Made by a program: the position numbers and the translations under genes. The notes below the pieces were generated by a model that saw nothing but the letters and a program-made list of their open reading frames with translations, was not told where the DNA came from and searched no databases. Below are positions 1 to 9,980 of a DNA stretch of 64,000 nucleotides, in pieces (the first letter of the stretch is position 1; each line of letters starts with the position of its first letter). Where the stretch lies: contig NZ_JAAIJQ010000004.1 of NCBI RefSeq assembly GCF_010820565.1, positions 62,001 to 126,000 on the forward strand, read 5' to 3'. This DNA is from Thiorhodococcus minor. Lineage in GTDB: Bacteria > Pseudomonadota > Gammaproteobacteria > Chromatiales > Chromatiaceae.

Positions 1-1020
<1,020 letters not shown>

Positions 1021-1088
1021 CGCGCCGCGCCAGCCGAGCGGCCCGCCCCGCGCGCGGGCCGCCGCACCAGTCTCCGGAGTGAATCCCG

Positions 1089-2207
1089 ATGCCCCAGTTC
1101 CGCTATGGTCATGCCGCTGGCGCCGATTGGCGCCAGGCGGCGATCGACTGTCTGACTCAGATCGGTCAGGTGCCGGAGCAGGCGAATCTCGGGATCCTCT
1201 ACGCCACGGATGCCGTTGCTGACGATCTGGAGGACCTCTTGGGCCTGGTGCGTGCCTCGACCGGGATCGAGCACTGGGTCGGCGCCCAGGGCGGGGGCAT
1301 CTGCGCGACAGGGGCCGAGTACTATGAGCAGCCCGCCGTTGCCCTGATGCTCGCGGAGCTCACGCCGGACGCCTTTCGCGTCTTCAGCGTCCCAGGTGGA
1401 GACATGGCCGAATTCGATGCGCTCAACGGCGCCTGGATCGCCGACCGGCAGCCCTTCATCGGGCTGGTGCATGGCGATCCGGCCCATGGGACGATCGAGG
1501 AGCTGGTGCGCGAGCTTGCGCGGAGCACGACGACGGGGTTTCTCGTCGGTGGCCTCGGAAGCCCTCAGGGGGGAGGCAAGAGCATCGCCGACCGCTGCAG
1601 CGCGGACCCGCTCTCGGGTGTTCTGCTCACCGACAGTGTCGCGGTCACGACCGCGCTGACGCAAGGCTGCTCGCCAATGGGGCCGACCCACGCCATCACG
1701 GATTGTCAGCGCAATATCCTGATCGAGATCGATGGCCACCCGGCGCTGGACGTCATGCGCGGAGACATCGGCGAGGAGCTGGCCTCGGACTTGTCTGAGC
1801 TAGGCGACAATGTCTTCGTGGGGCTGCCGATTCGCGGCTCGGACACGGGGGACTACATCGTGCGCAACCTCGTCGGCGTGGACCCGAATCACAGTCTCCT
1901 CGCCGTTGCCGAGCTGGTCGAGGCGGGGCAGCAGATCGTCTTCTGCCGTCGCGACGCCGGGACCGCGAAGGAGGATCTCGACCGCATGCTGACGGCGATC
2001 AAGCGGCGGCTCTCGGGTAGGCCGCGCGGCGGCATCTATGTGTCATGCCTGGGCCGAGGCGCCAACCTGTTCGGGCCGGGCTCGGCCGAGCTCAAGCAGA
2101 TCCAAAGAAGGCTCGGTGACTTCCCGCTGATCGGCTTCTACGCGAACGGTGAGATCTCGCAAGACCGCATCTACGGCTACACGGGCGTGCTGACGCTCTT
2201 TCTCTGA
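1089..2207 (+). CDS. FIST domain sensor protein
   Basis: A 372-residue protein with FIST_N (about residues 35-225) and FIST_C (about 230-355) domains. FIST domains are predicted small-ligand sensors, often tied to two-component or c-di-GMP signalling. Here the protein stands alone: there is no signal peptide, membrane segment or fused output domain, so it is probably cytoplasmic. Visible features include the Gly-rich FIST_N strand ends (GGLGSPQGGG) and the FIST_C ending with LIGFYANGEISQ, where the FYANGEI segment is the family hallmark. ATG at 1089 is preceded by GGAG at a normal spacing. It converges on the AmiC-PAS-GGDEF-EAL-BLUF gene 101 bp downstream. A functional link between these two ligand sensors is only an inference from proximity. 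Confidence 0.88.
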   Translation: MPQFRYGHAAGADWRQAAIDCLTQIGQVPEQANLGILYATDAVADDLEDLLGLVRASTGIEHWVGAQGGGICATGAEYYEQPAVALMLAELTPDAFRVFSVPGGDMAEFDALNGAWIADRQPFIGLVHGDPAHGTIEELVRELARSTTTGFLVGGLGSPQGGGKSIADRCSADPLSGVLLTDSVAVTTALTQGCSPMGPTHAITDCQRNILIEIDGHPALDVMRGDIGEELASDLSELGDNVFVGLPIRGSDTGDYIVRNLVGVDPNHSLLAVAELVEAGQQIVFCRRDAGTAKEDLDRMLTAIKRRLSGRPRGGIYVSCLGRGANLFGPGSAELKQIQRRLGDFPLIGFYANGEISQDRIYGYTGVLTLFL

Positions 2208-2308
2208 GCGGCGCGGTCGAGGGCGCTCTGGCCCCACCGCAAAGCGCGGCAGGCTGCCACGGCGCCATTGTGCCTGCGCGCCCTGTCCGGGGGCTGAGTC
2301 GCGCTGGG

Positions 2309-5300
2309 CTAGCGGGCGAGCGCCGTGATCAGGTTGTAGCAGACCTCCGGATCCTCCGACATTTCGACGAAGCTCAGGGTGCGCACCTGCCAGGCCTTGA
2401 AGTCGAAGCCCTGATCCATGTGGCTCATGTTGCGGAACCCCATGCTCCAGTCGGCGAAGGCGCGTCGCGCGATGGGCCCTTCGTAGAGGGTGCGTATCGA
2501 GTGATGGCGCGGGTCTTTGGCGATGGTTTCGACGAGCGTCTGAACCTGCTGGCGGCTGCCTTCGAGCACTTGCAGAAATGAGCCGTTGAGATAGAGCAAG
2601 AAGCCAGTGATGCCCTGACTGCGGTTCTTGGCGCGCGAGCCTTGCAGCAAATCGCTGAGCGCCCGGTCGCTCATCGGCTCGCTGGCAACGCTGACATAGA
2701 GCAGGGTATAGAGCGCGTCGGCTGGCTCCGCGGCTTGGCTCGCGCTCTGCGTCGCGAGCAGTTGCTCGAGCTCGGCCGGAGGCATGGGGCGATAGAAGTG
2801 ATAGCCCTGGACGTAGTTGCAGCCGAGGTCGCGCAAGTAGCGCAGCTGGCCCTCGGTCTCCACGCCTTCGGCGACGACCTTGAGCTGCATGGCGCGCGCC
2901 ATGCTGGTGACGGCCGAGACGATGGCCTTGCTGTCTTGCTCGCGCTCGATGCCGTCGACAAACTCACGGTCGATCTTAAGCGTGCTGACCGGCATCCGCA
3001 GCAGCTGGGAAAGGGACGAATAGCCGGTGCCGAAGTCGTCGACGGCGACATGCATCCCGAGGTCCGCGAGCTGCTTCAGGATGTCAAGATTCCGGCTCAC
3101 GTCGGTCATCAAAGAGGTTTCGGTCAGCTCGAGCAGGACGCGGCTGGGATCGGCGCCCGTCTCTTCGAGGATAGCGGCCACGCTCTGGACCAAGGTGTCG
3201 TCGTTGAGCTGTCGCGCGGACAGATTGACGCTGACATAGGGCGCGCGCTCGGCGAAGCGTGCGCGCCAGGCCGCCTCTGCGGCGCAGGCCTGCGCGAAGA
3301 CCCATTTCCCGATCGGGACGATGGAGCCCGTCATCTCGGCGATGGGAATGAAGCGGGCCGGCGGGATCTCGCCCTCCGCGGGCAGCCAGCGCAGCAGCAG
3401 CTCCGCGCCCCGGACGATCTCGCTTTCGGTGCCGAGGATGGGCTGGAAACGCACCTGCAGCTCGCCGCGCTCGATGGCCTGTCTCAGCCCGTTGGTGATG
3501 TCCAGGCGCTCGCGTACCTGCTGGTGGATCTCTTCGCTGAAGAAGCGCCAGCCGTCCCGGCCGTGCTCCTTGGCCTTGTACATGGCCGCATCCGCGTTGC
3601 GCAGCAGGTCGTCCGCGCTGTGCGTGGTGCCATGGCCCATGGCCAGGCCGATGCTCGCCGTGGCGAAGAGCTGGTGCCCCTGCACCTCCAGGGGCGTGCG
3701 CAGCATCTCGTTGATGCGCTCGGCCAGTGCGGTGAGGGCGTTGGGCGACTCCACCCGATCGCAGAGGATGACGAGCTCGTCGCCGCCCAGGCGTCCGACG
3801 GTGTCACCGGGACGCACCTGGTCCAAGAGCTTCCAGGCGATCATCTTCAGCAGGTCGTCTCCCGTGGCATGGCCGTGCGCGTCGTTGACGAGCTTGAAGC
3901 CGTCCAGGTCGATGAAGAGCAGGGCGACGCCGTGACTCTGGCGCTTCGAGCGCAGCAGGGCACGGGTCAGCTGATCATGGATCAGCGTGCGGTTCGGCAG
4001 TCCGGTGAGCGAATCATGCGATGCGTGCCAGACCAGCTCGTGCTCGGCGAGCTTGCGATCCGTGATGTCGTTCAGCGTCGCGACCAGTAGCCACCTGCCA
4101 TCGACCCGGATCTTGGAGATGGAAACCTCCGCGGGAAAGACGCTGCCGTCCTTGCGCAGCCCCGTGACCTCGCTGCGCAGGCCCATGGGGCGCTCCGTCA
4201 TGGCGCCGCGGACGAAGCCAGCGACCTGGTGGGCGTGCTGCTCGCGGTACTGAGGCGGTACCAGCACGTGGACGCTGAGGCCGATCAGCTCCTCGCCGCC
4301 GTAGCCGAACAGCTCGCCGACGCGCCGGTTCGCCTTGATGACGATGCCCTCGGCGTCGGCCGCCAGGATGGCCACGTCCGCCATGTCCAAGACATGGCCG
4401 CATGCCTCGCCCTGTGGCACGAGACGGGCGCGGGTGTCCATGCAGGCCAGGGTGTATCCAGCGATCTCCCTGTCGCGATGCCGCAATGGCTCGGCCACGA
4501 CGGCCAGGCGCTTCAGCGTCCCGTCGGCGCGGCGCGCGGTCAGGGTGCCCCGCCATTCCGGGGCGCGCGTCAGCGTCGGCGAAATCTCAGCGAGCCGGGC
4601 CTCGTCGTCCCACAGGGCAGTGACTGGGAGACCAATCAGCTCCTCGTCCTCCGGCAGCCCCCAAAGGGTGCGCAGGGTCGGATTGAAGAGCGCGATCTTG
4701 CCTTCGCTGTCGACACCCGCGATCGCGACGGAGAGACCTGGCTCGGTCGTGGGCTCTCCCCCGCTCGGGCCAATCTCCGCGCGCTCGAGCGGGGGCAGGC
4801 AATAGCGGTAGCGCTCCGGGATCACCGGCTGGCGCGCGCCGAAGTGCTTGAGCGTCTCGAAGCTGCCGTCGAAGCTGCAGCGGGCCAGATAGTCGTTCAC
4901 CTGGGCGTGATGCGTCAGGGCGTCCATGCGCACCTTGCCCTGGGGACCCTCGACCTGGACCTGCTCCAGGCAGCGCACCAAGGCCGCTGGGTCCAGCGAC
5001 TCGGCCGTGCCCGCCGCTTGTGCGAGGGCGTGGATCGCGAGGTAGGCGGCCTCGCCGTGGCTCGTGACCACGGTCTTGCCGGCGCCCGGGGCGGCTTGCG
5101 CCTCATTCAGCGCCGCGATCGCCCTCAGAAAGCGCGCGTTGGCGGCTGTCTCGACGCTCATGAAGTAGGCGCCGCTCGCGTAGAGACCCTCGCGGACCTC
5201 GGGCGGCAGCATGGCGGCAATGGCCTCGTCGAAGTTGCACATGACGACGGCGAAGTGCTGTTTGAGGCCGAGCTGGCAGAGCCGTTTGAGAAAGCGGATT

Positions 5301-5926
5301 TGGGTCTCGCCCTCGAAGAAGGGCATGACAATGTCCGCCCCCGAGCATTTCACACGCTCCAGGATCGGGTCCGTTCGCTCGATCTCGGTCCCGACGAGCT
5401 CCATACCAAGGACGTCGCCGCCTTGCTCGCGGAGCAGTCCCGCCGCCGTTTCCATGGTGGTGCGCTCCCACTCCTGGCCGCTGCCGACGAAGAACATCTT
5501 GGCCCCGACGACCTTCGCCAGGTGGCCGATCATGCGCTCGGTCTGCTGGTTGGGCAGGGCGCCGAAGGAGAAGAAGTAGCGCCCGTAAAGGCTACCCTCG
5601 TAGAAACTGCAGTTCAGATAGGGGCTCTCGCGCGGCTCGGCGACCTGTGTCGCCACGGCGGAGCGGGTGTTGGCGGGAAGGTTTGCGACCAGGGCCACGC
5701 AGCCGAGGTCGAGGAGGCGCCGGGCGGTCTGGATCGCCGTCTCCGGAAGTCCGCCGTCATCCGCGATGATGAGCTCGACAGGCTTGCCGAGGATGCCGCC
5801 CGCGGCATTGAGCTCGTCGCAAGCGATCTGGGTCGCCAAGGACATTTCCGGCCCATAGAGCCCTCCGAGCCCGGAGAGCGGAGGCATGACGCCGATGCGG
5901 ATGGAGGTGCTGAAAGGCTGTGACAT
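2309..5926 (-). CDS. AmiC-like ligand-binding, PAS-PAS, GGDEF-EAL, BLUF signalling protein
   Basis: A 1205-residue c-di-GMP signalling protein with two separate input modules. Residues 8-375 resemble AmiC/FmdD-type (Peripla_BP_5) amide or urea binding proteins, but no signal peptide or membrane helix is seen, so it is probably cytoplasmic like AmiC. Two PAS domains follow (about 395-500 and 510-625, the second ending in the LNDITDRK type motif). The GGDEF domain (about 635-795) has GGDEL at 714-718 and an RPGD inhibitory site at 705-708. The EAL domain (about 810-1055) has ELL instead of EAL at 842-844 but keeps E842, N901, E933, D963-D964, K984 and E1020. A BLUF domain (1072-1167) retains Y1077, N1101, Q1119, W1160 and M1162, with the same spacing as AppA Y21, N45, Q63, W104 and M106. 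ATG at 5926 is chosen over the upstream TTG at 5941 because GGA lies at a good distance. Direction of catalysis cannot be told. Confidence 0.92.
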   Translation of the reverse strand: MSQPFSTSIRIGVMPPLSGLGGLYGPEMSLATQIACDELNAAGGILGKPVELIIADDGGLPETAIQTARRLLDLGCVALVANLPANTRSAVATQVAEPRESPYLNCSFYEGSLYGRYFFSFGALPNQQTERMIGHLAKVVGAKMFFVGSGQEWERTTMETAAGLLREQGGDVLGMELVGTEIERTDPILERVKCSGADIVMPFFEGETQIRFLKRLCQLGLKQHFAVVMCNFDEAIAAMLPPEVREGLYASGAYFMSVETAANARFLRAIAALNEAQAAPGAGKTVVTSHGEAAYLAIHALAQAAGTAESLDPAALVRCLEQVQVEGPQGKVRMDALTHHAQVNDYLARCSFDGSFETLKHFGARQPVIPERYRYCLPPLERAEIGPSGGEPTTEPGLSVAIAGVDSEGKIALFNPTLRTLWGLPEDEELIGLPVTALWDDEARLAEISPTLTRAPEWRGTLTARRADGTLKRLAVVAEPLRHRDREIAGYTLACMDTRARLVPQGEACGHVLDMADVAILAADAEGIVIKANRRVGELFGYGGEELIGLSVHVLVPPQYREQHAHQVAGFVRGAMTERPMGLRSEVTGLRKDGSVFPAEVSISKIRVDGRWLLVATLNDITDRKLAEHELVWHASHDSLTGLPNRTLIHDQLTRALLRSKRQSHGVALLFIDLDGFKLVNDAHGHATGDDLLKMIAWKLLDQVRPGDTVGRLGGDELVILCDRVESPNALTALAERINEMLRTPLEVQGHQLFATASIGLAMGHGTTHSADDLLRNADAAMYKAKEHGRDGWRFFSEEIHQQVRERLDITNGLRQAIERGELQVRFQPILGTESEIVRGAELLLRWLPAEGEIPPARFIPIAEMTGSIVPIGKWVFAQACAAEAAWRARFAERAPYVSVNLSARQLNDDTLVQSVAAILEETGADPSRVLLELTETSLMTDVSRNLDILKQLADLGMHVAVDDFGTGYSSLSQLLRMPVSTLKIDREFVDGIEREQDSKAIVSAVTSMARAMQLKVVAEGVETEGQLRYLRDLGCNYVQGYHFYRPMPPAELEQLLATQSASQAAEPADALYTLLYVSVASEPMSDRALSDLLQGSRAKNRSQGITGFLLYLNGSFLQVLEGSRQQVQTLVETIAKDPRHHSIRTLYEGPIARRAFADWSMGFRNMSHMDQGFDFKAWQVRTLSFVEMSEDPEVCYNLITALAR

Positions 5927-6123
5927 GGCAGGTCTATCCAAGGCAGGCGAGGGGAGAAGTCATGGCCCGTCGATCTCGCATTGGCGGTCTGGCGACGCCG
6001 CTAGGCGGTGGGCGTATCCGGCGAGCGGAAGCGCGCTCGGAGCGCGATCGCCGCGTTGGTAGCATCTGGGCTCGCCGACCGCAAGAGACCTCGGCGAAGT
6101 CTGGCCGCGTCACTTGATCGGGC

Positions 6124-6801
6124 TCAATCCTCGCGACGATCGGCGAGGCCGGTCAGCTCCCAGAGGCGGTCCAGCTCTTTCCTCAGCGCGGCGATCTCCG
6201 CTTCCAAGGTCTGGATACGCGCACTCGCATGGGGGCCGGACCTGGCGGCGTCGTCCGCGTGCGCTTCCAGCTCGCTCGGGTCGGGCGCGCCGCATAGGAG
6301 GTGCGCGAACCTCTGCTCACGCTTGCCGGCTAGGCGCGGCAGCTCCATCGCCAGGGCCCGCTCGCGCTCCATCAGGGCTTGAAGCGCCTCGTTGACCGCT
6401 TCCAAGCCCGGCAGATCGGCCATCCGCGCACAGTTGGTACGCAGCTCGCCTTGGGTTTGCGGCCCGCGCAGCATGAGTGCGCAGAGAATGGCCTGCTCTT
6501 CGCGGCTCAGGAAATAGGCCCCGACCATCTTGTGATCGTAGCGCTCGGTCCTCCCCGAGAAGCTGGCATGCACCAGCCCCTTGGTCTGCAGCTGCCCCAC
6601 GGCATGTCCGACCTCGCCCGGCGAGAGGCTCATGACGGGGTGTCTAGCGCTCTTTTGGTTGCAGGCGCTGACCAGGCCATTGAGGGTGAGGGGATATTGA
6701 TCCGGCGTCGTGCGCTGCTTCTCCATGAGACACCCGATGACGCGGGCCTGGACGGGCGTGAGCAAGGGCTCGAGGTTGGCGGTTTCCGGTTGGCTGGGCA
6801 T
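6124..6801 (-). CDS. yceH: YceH/UPF0502 (DUF480) family protein
   Basis: A 225-residue member of the DUF480 (YceH) family, whose members have two winged-helix-like domains and no settled function. The N-terminus carries the family hallmark: VIGCLMEKQRTTPDQYPLT followed by a conserved CNQKS-type segment. The second half contains the usual SREEQAILCALMLRGPQT block. The C-terminal stretch, about residues 175-225, includes a coiled coil (ARIQTLEAEIAALRKELDRLWEL) that is common in the family. ATG at 6801. It is on the same strand as tmcA, 75 bp downstream of that gene's end, and could be cotranscribed with it. The family assignment is firm; the cellular role is unknown. Confidence 0.9.
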   Translation of the reverse strand: MPSQPETANLEPLLTPVQARVIGCLMEKQRTTPDQYPLTLNGLVSACNQKSARHPVMSLSPGEVGHAVGQLQTKGLVHASFSGRTERYDHKMVGAYFLSREEQAILCALMLRGPQTQGELRTNCARMADLPGLEAVNEALQALMERERALAMELPRLAGKREQRFAHLLCGAPDPSELEAHADDAARSGPHASARIQTLEAEIAALRKELDRLWELTGLADRRED

Positions 6802-6876
6802 CGGCTTGGCGGCTCTTGACGGTCAATACGGGGGGATCGGGACACGGTCGCTAGAGGACTGCTCCAGAGCACTCTT

Positions 6877-9159
6877 TTACACAGTCGATGCACCTGCGTC
6901 TAGCGCGCCTGCGGCGCGCTGGAGACCCCTTGCGGCCTCGCGCAGTCGTTTCAGCAGCTCGCCGCGGCCCGATGCCTGGAGCAGCTCGACCAGCTCGCCG
7001 ACGGGACGCAGCTGGCGAGCCGCGGCAAGCAGCAGCCGGGCGCTCTCGAGGTCCAGCTCGCCGCGGGCGACGGCGGGGCCGAGATACCTTCGGGTCAGGT
7101 CCGCGAGCAGTGGCAGACTCGCCGTGAGGGAGCGGTCCCCGTCGACGAAGGCGCTCAGCTCACGGCTTTGCGCTTGGCTCAGTGCAATTCCCTCGGTCTG
7201 GCCGGCTGCGGGGAGCCGAATTGCGAGCGCGACCGCGACCCCTGGATCCAGCCCGCGCAGCGGCCCGGCCAGGAGGGTCCGCAGGGCCGACTCGAGCCGC
7301 GCTTGCGCGCGGCGGACCAAGTCTGCCCCGGTATCGCTGATGCCGAGGAGGGAGACGACCGCATGCTCGCCGCTGGCGGCGTTGCGGCTGCAGCCGATCT
7401 GTACGGGACGATGGCCGCAGCGGTCCCAGAACCGGATCAGTTCCGGTGTCCCGCCGAAGCTCGCGCCCAGGCAGTCCATGTCCTCGTTCCTGGCCTGCTG
7501 CTGGATGGCCTCTAGCAGCTGGCGCCCGAGGCCGCGGCCCTGTGCCGCCGGATGCACCGCGATACGGACGATGCGCAGATAGGCGTGCTCTGTAGCATCC
7601 GGGAGCCCGGCATGCGCCGAGAGCGTCTGTGGCAGGAGATGTCCGCGTGGGCGCCGGCTTCCGCGAAAGATGGCGTCGCGAAGCTCGGGCTCGGTGAAGC
7701 GGCCCTCGCGCGCCGCCAGCAGAGCCCCGACGACAAGGCCCTGGTGCCGCGCGACCAGGATCCGGATGTTGGGGCCGTCGAGCAGCATGCGCAGGTCCAT
7801 GGGGCGGGTCTGATAGTGGGCCAGGATCAGCAGCCCAAAGACCTGTGCGAGCAGGGGCTCGTCGCGGGCTAGGCGGTCGCGGTCGAGGGCGATGCAGTCG
7901 CACGCCTGCGGCGCGGTCGCTGTCACGCGCGCGTCAGGCGCAGGTGCGGCGTCGAGCAGCAGCATCCTGAAGACGAGGTCTTCGAGCGGGTCGTCTCGAC
8001 CCCAGCGGATCGGCTCCTCCAGCTCCAGGGTGCGCCAGTCCGGCGCGACGCGGTCGAGATGCTGGCGAAAGCGGATATCGAAACCTCGGCCCGTCCCTTC
8101 GTAGCCGTGGATCGTGGTCGCGAAGACGAGGCGGCCATAGTGTGCGACCAAGGTCTCCAGCAGGGGCGCGGGGATGCCGGCGGCCTCGTCGACCAGCAAG
8201 AGGTCCGCTGCGGGTACATCGGACGCGACATCGGCCGGGGCGAGGAAGGCGAGCCGCTGTCTCGGCTCGCCATGCCTCGCCAGCGCGCTGTCCAGGACGG
8301 CATGGGCGTGGCGGAAGACTGTCTCCACCGCGGCTCGGCTCGGGGCCGTGACCAGGATACGCCTGTCGCGCTCGAGCATGAGGCGCCCGGCCGCGATCCC
8401 CAGGGCGGCGCTCTTGCCGCGCCCACGGTGGGCCTTGATCACCAAGGGGCGGTGGGCACGGCCTCGGGCCGTCTTGATCACCGCCTCGACGGCTTCCGCC
8501 TGATCCCGAGTGCATGGCTGGGTCAAGCGGTTGGCGTGGCGCTCTGCGGGCCTCGGGGGCTCGGGGTCTGTCGGGGAGGGCTGGGCGTCTCGCGCCAGGA
8601 CGGGCGTGTCGCTCAGCGCGCCGCCGGACTGATCGAGATGGAGCACGCGGGGATCCGCGCGCAGTACGCGCACTAGCCGCTCGATGAAACGTCCGCTCAG
8701 GTCAGGCGCCGAATGGGGCCAGACGGCAATGCGCTCGGCCTGCGGGTCGGGGAGACGAGGCCAGGGATCGAGCGGCGGCGTCATCAGAATCAGCACGCCG
8801 CCGCCGACGATGGCTCCGCTCGCGGCAGCGAATCCGTCCGGATCGAAGCCGCTCTGCGCATCATAGATCAGGAGGGGAATGTCTTGCCCCAGGAGTGCTG
8901 TGGCGGACCTGAGGGGGAGGCGATCCTTGCACTTGCCTGGCTGGTCGGTCAGCCACACTGGCTGTGGGTCGGGAAGTGCGCCGATCAGCGCGATGACGCT
9001 CGCCTGGATCCAGGCGGGTGACCCGCTGACCAGGATGCAGAGTCGATGGCCCAGCGGTCCGGCCTCGCGCAGCCGCCGCCTCAGGGCCTCGCCGATCTGC
9101 CGGGGGCTTGGAGACGACTGCGTCTCGGAGGCTGCAGTCGACTCGGCGTCTGACGTCAC
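6877..9159 (-). CDS. tmcA: tRNA(Met) cytidine acetyltransferase TmcA
   Basis: A 760-residue enzyme that acetylates N4 of the wobble cytidine C34 in elongator tRNA(Met), using acetyl-CoA and ATP, which prevents misreading of AUA. The domain order matches TmcA: an N-terminal DUF1726 region, a RecD-like helicase/ATPase with Walker A AHRGRGKSA at about 243-251 and a Walker B-like LLLVDEAAG, then a GNAT acetyltransferase with the acetyl-CoA loop VHPAAQGRGLGRQLL, and a C-terminal tRNA-binding region. It starts at GTG 9159, which overlaps the TGA of pcm by four bases (GTGA), so translation is probably coupled. The length is close to the family norm (E. coli TmcA about 670) with a modest extension in the linker around residues 175-215. 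Confidence 0.93.
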   Translation of the reverse strand: MTSDAESTAASETQSSPSPRQIGEALRRRLREAGPLGHRLCILVSGSPAWIQASVIALIGALPDPQPVWLTDQPGKCKDRLPLRSATALLGQDIPLLIYDAQSGFDPDGFAAASGAIVGGGVLILMTPPLDPWPRLPDPQAERIAVWPHSAPDLSGRFIERLVRVLRADPRVLHLDQSGGALSDTPVLARDAQPSPTDPEPPRPAERHANRLTQPCTRDQAEAVEAVIKTARGRAHRPLVIKAHRGRGKSAALGIAAGRLMLERDRRILVTAPSRAAVETVFRHAHAVLDSALARHGEPRQRLAFLAPADVASDVPAADLLLVDEAAGIPAPLLETLVAHYGRLVFATTIHGYEGTGRGFDIRFRQHLDRVAPDWRTLELEEPIRWGRDDPLEDLVFRMLLLDAAPAPDARVTATAPQACDCIALDRDRLARDEPLLAQVFGLLILAHYQTRPMDLRMLLDGPNIRILVARHQGLVVGALLAAREGRFTEPELRDAIFRGSRRPRGHLLPQTLSAHAGLPDATEHAYLRIVRIAVHPAAQGRGLGRQLLEAIQQQARNEDMDCLGASFGGTPELIRFWDRCGHRPVQIGCSRNAASGEHAVVSLLGISDTGADLVRRAQARLESALRTLLAGPLRGLDPGVAVALAIRLPAAGQTEGIALSQAQSRELSAFVDGDRSLTASLPLLADLTRRYLGPAVARGELDLESARLLLAAARQLRPVGELVELLQASGRGELLKRLREAARGLQRAAGALDAGASTV

Positions 9160-9917
9160 TGATCCATCGCGCCCGTGACAGGCACGAAGCGGACGGGCAG
9201 CAGATTCTCGCGGACGAGCTCTCCCTCGTCCGTCTTCGTGAAGAGGGCAAGCTGCTGGACCCTGCCGGGCTCCCCCATGGGGATCACTAGGCGGCCGCCC
9301 GTCGCCAGCTGATCCACGAGTGGCCGGGGAATGCGCGGCGCCGCCGCGGTGACGATGATGCCGTCGAAGGGGGCGGCTTCTGGCCAGCCTTGCCAGCCAT
9401 CGCCTGAGCGCACATGGACATGCTCATAGCCCAGAGCTGCGAGCCTGGTAGCCGCCTGCTCGGCGAGCCGTGGGACGATCTCGACCGTATAGACCTCGAC
9501 CCCCATGGCGGCGAGGACGGCGGCCTGATAGCCGGACCCGGTTCCCAGCTCGAACACCTTGTCGCCCGGCCCGACGTCGAGCAGCTGACTCATGATGGCG
9601 ACGATGTAGGGCTGAGAGATCGTCTGTCCGCTGCCGATCGGAAGTGGCGAGTTGAGATAGGCCAGGCCTTGCCGGTCGGCTGGGATGAACCTGTGGCGCT
9701 CGACCTCCAGCAGCGCCGTTTCGACCGCTGGGCTCAGTTGGGCGAAGCCAAGCTCGCCGGCCGTGGCGCGGACCTCGGCCTGGATCTGGCTCACCAGGTG
9801 TCGGCGCTCCTCAGTCATCTCCGGATTCCAGGCCAATGCGCAGGTCGTCAGGACAGCGCCAAGCAGGGCGCCGAGCAGCCGTAGGACCTGCTTGGCGATG
9901 GGTGCGATCAGAGACAT
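9156..9917 (-). CDS. pcm: Protein-L-isoaspartate O-methyltransferase with export signal
   Basis: A 253-residue PCMT that methylates L-isoaspartyl residues in damaged proteins as the first repair step, using S-adenosylmethionine. The catalytic domain begins at about residue 33 and contains the expected blocks: PLPIGSGQTISQP (isoaspartate binding), ELGTGSGYQAAVLA (SAM motif I), and IVTAAAPRIP. Unlike the cytoplasmic E. coli enzyme, it begins with a likely signal peptide: a basic residue near the start, a hydrophobic stretch LLGALLGAVLTTCALA, then WNPEM. This points to a periplasmic location, though a SAM supply there is hard to explain. An N-terminal anchor facing the cytoplasm is the alternative. 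It overlaps tmcA by four bases. Confidence 0.92.
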   Translation of the reverse strand: MSLIAPIAKQVLRLLGALLGAVLTTCALAWNPEMTEERRHLVSQIQAEVRATAGELGFAQLSPAVETALLEVERHRFIPADRQGLAYLNSPLPIGSGQTISQPYIVAIMSQLLDVGPGDKVFELGTGSGYQAAVLAAMGVEVYTVEIVPRLAEQAATRLAALGYEHVHVRSGDGWQGWPEAAPFDGIIVTAAAPRIPRPLVDQLATGGRLVIPMGEPGRVQQLALFTKTDEGELVRENLLPVRFVPVTGAMDQ

Positions 9918-9980
9918 CGGGCCGATTCTCGCTCATTGAAGGAAGGCACCATGGGCGTTGAAGGACGCATCGCCGACGAC

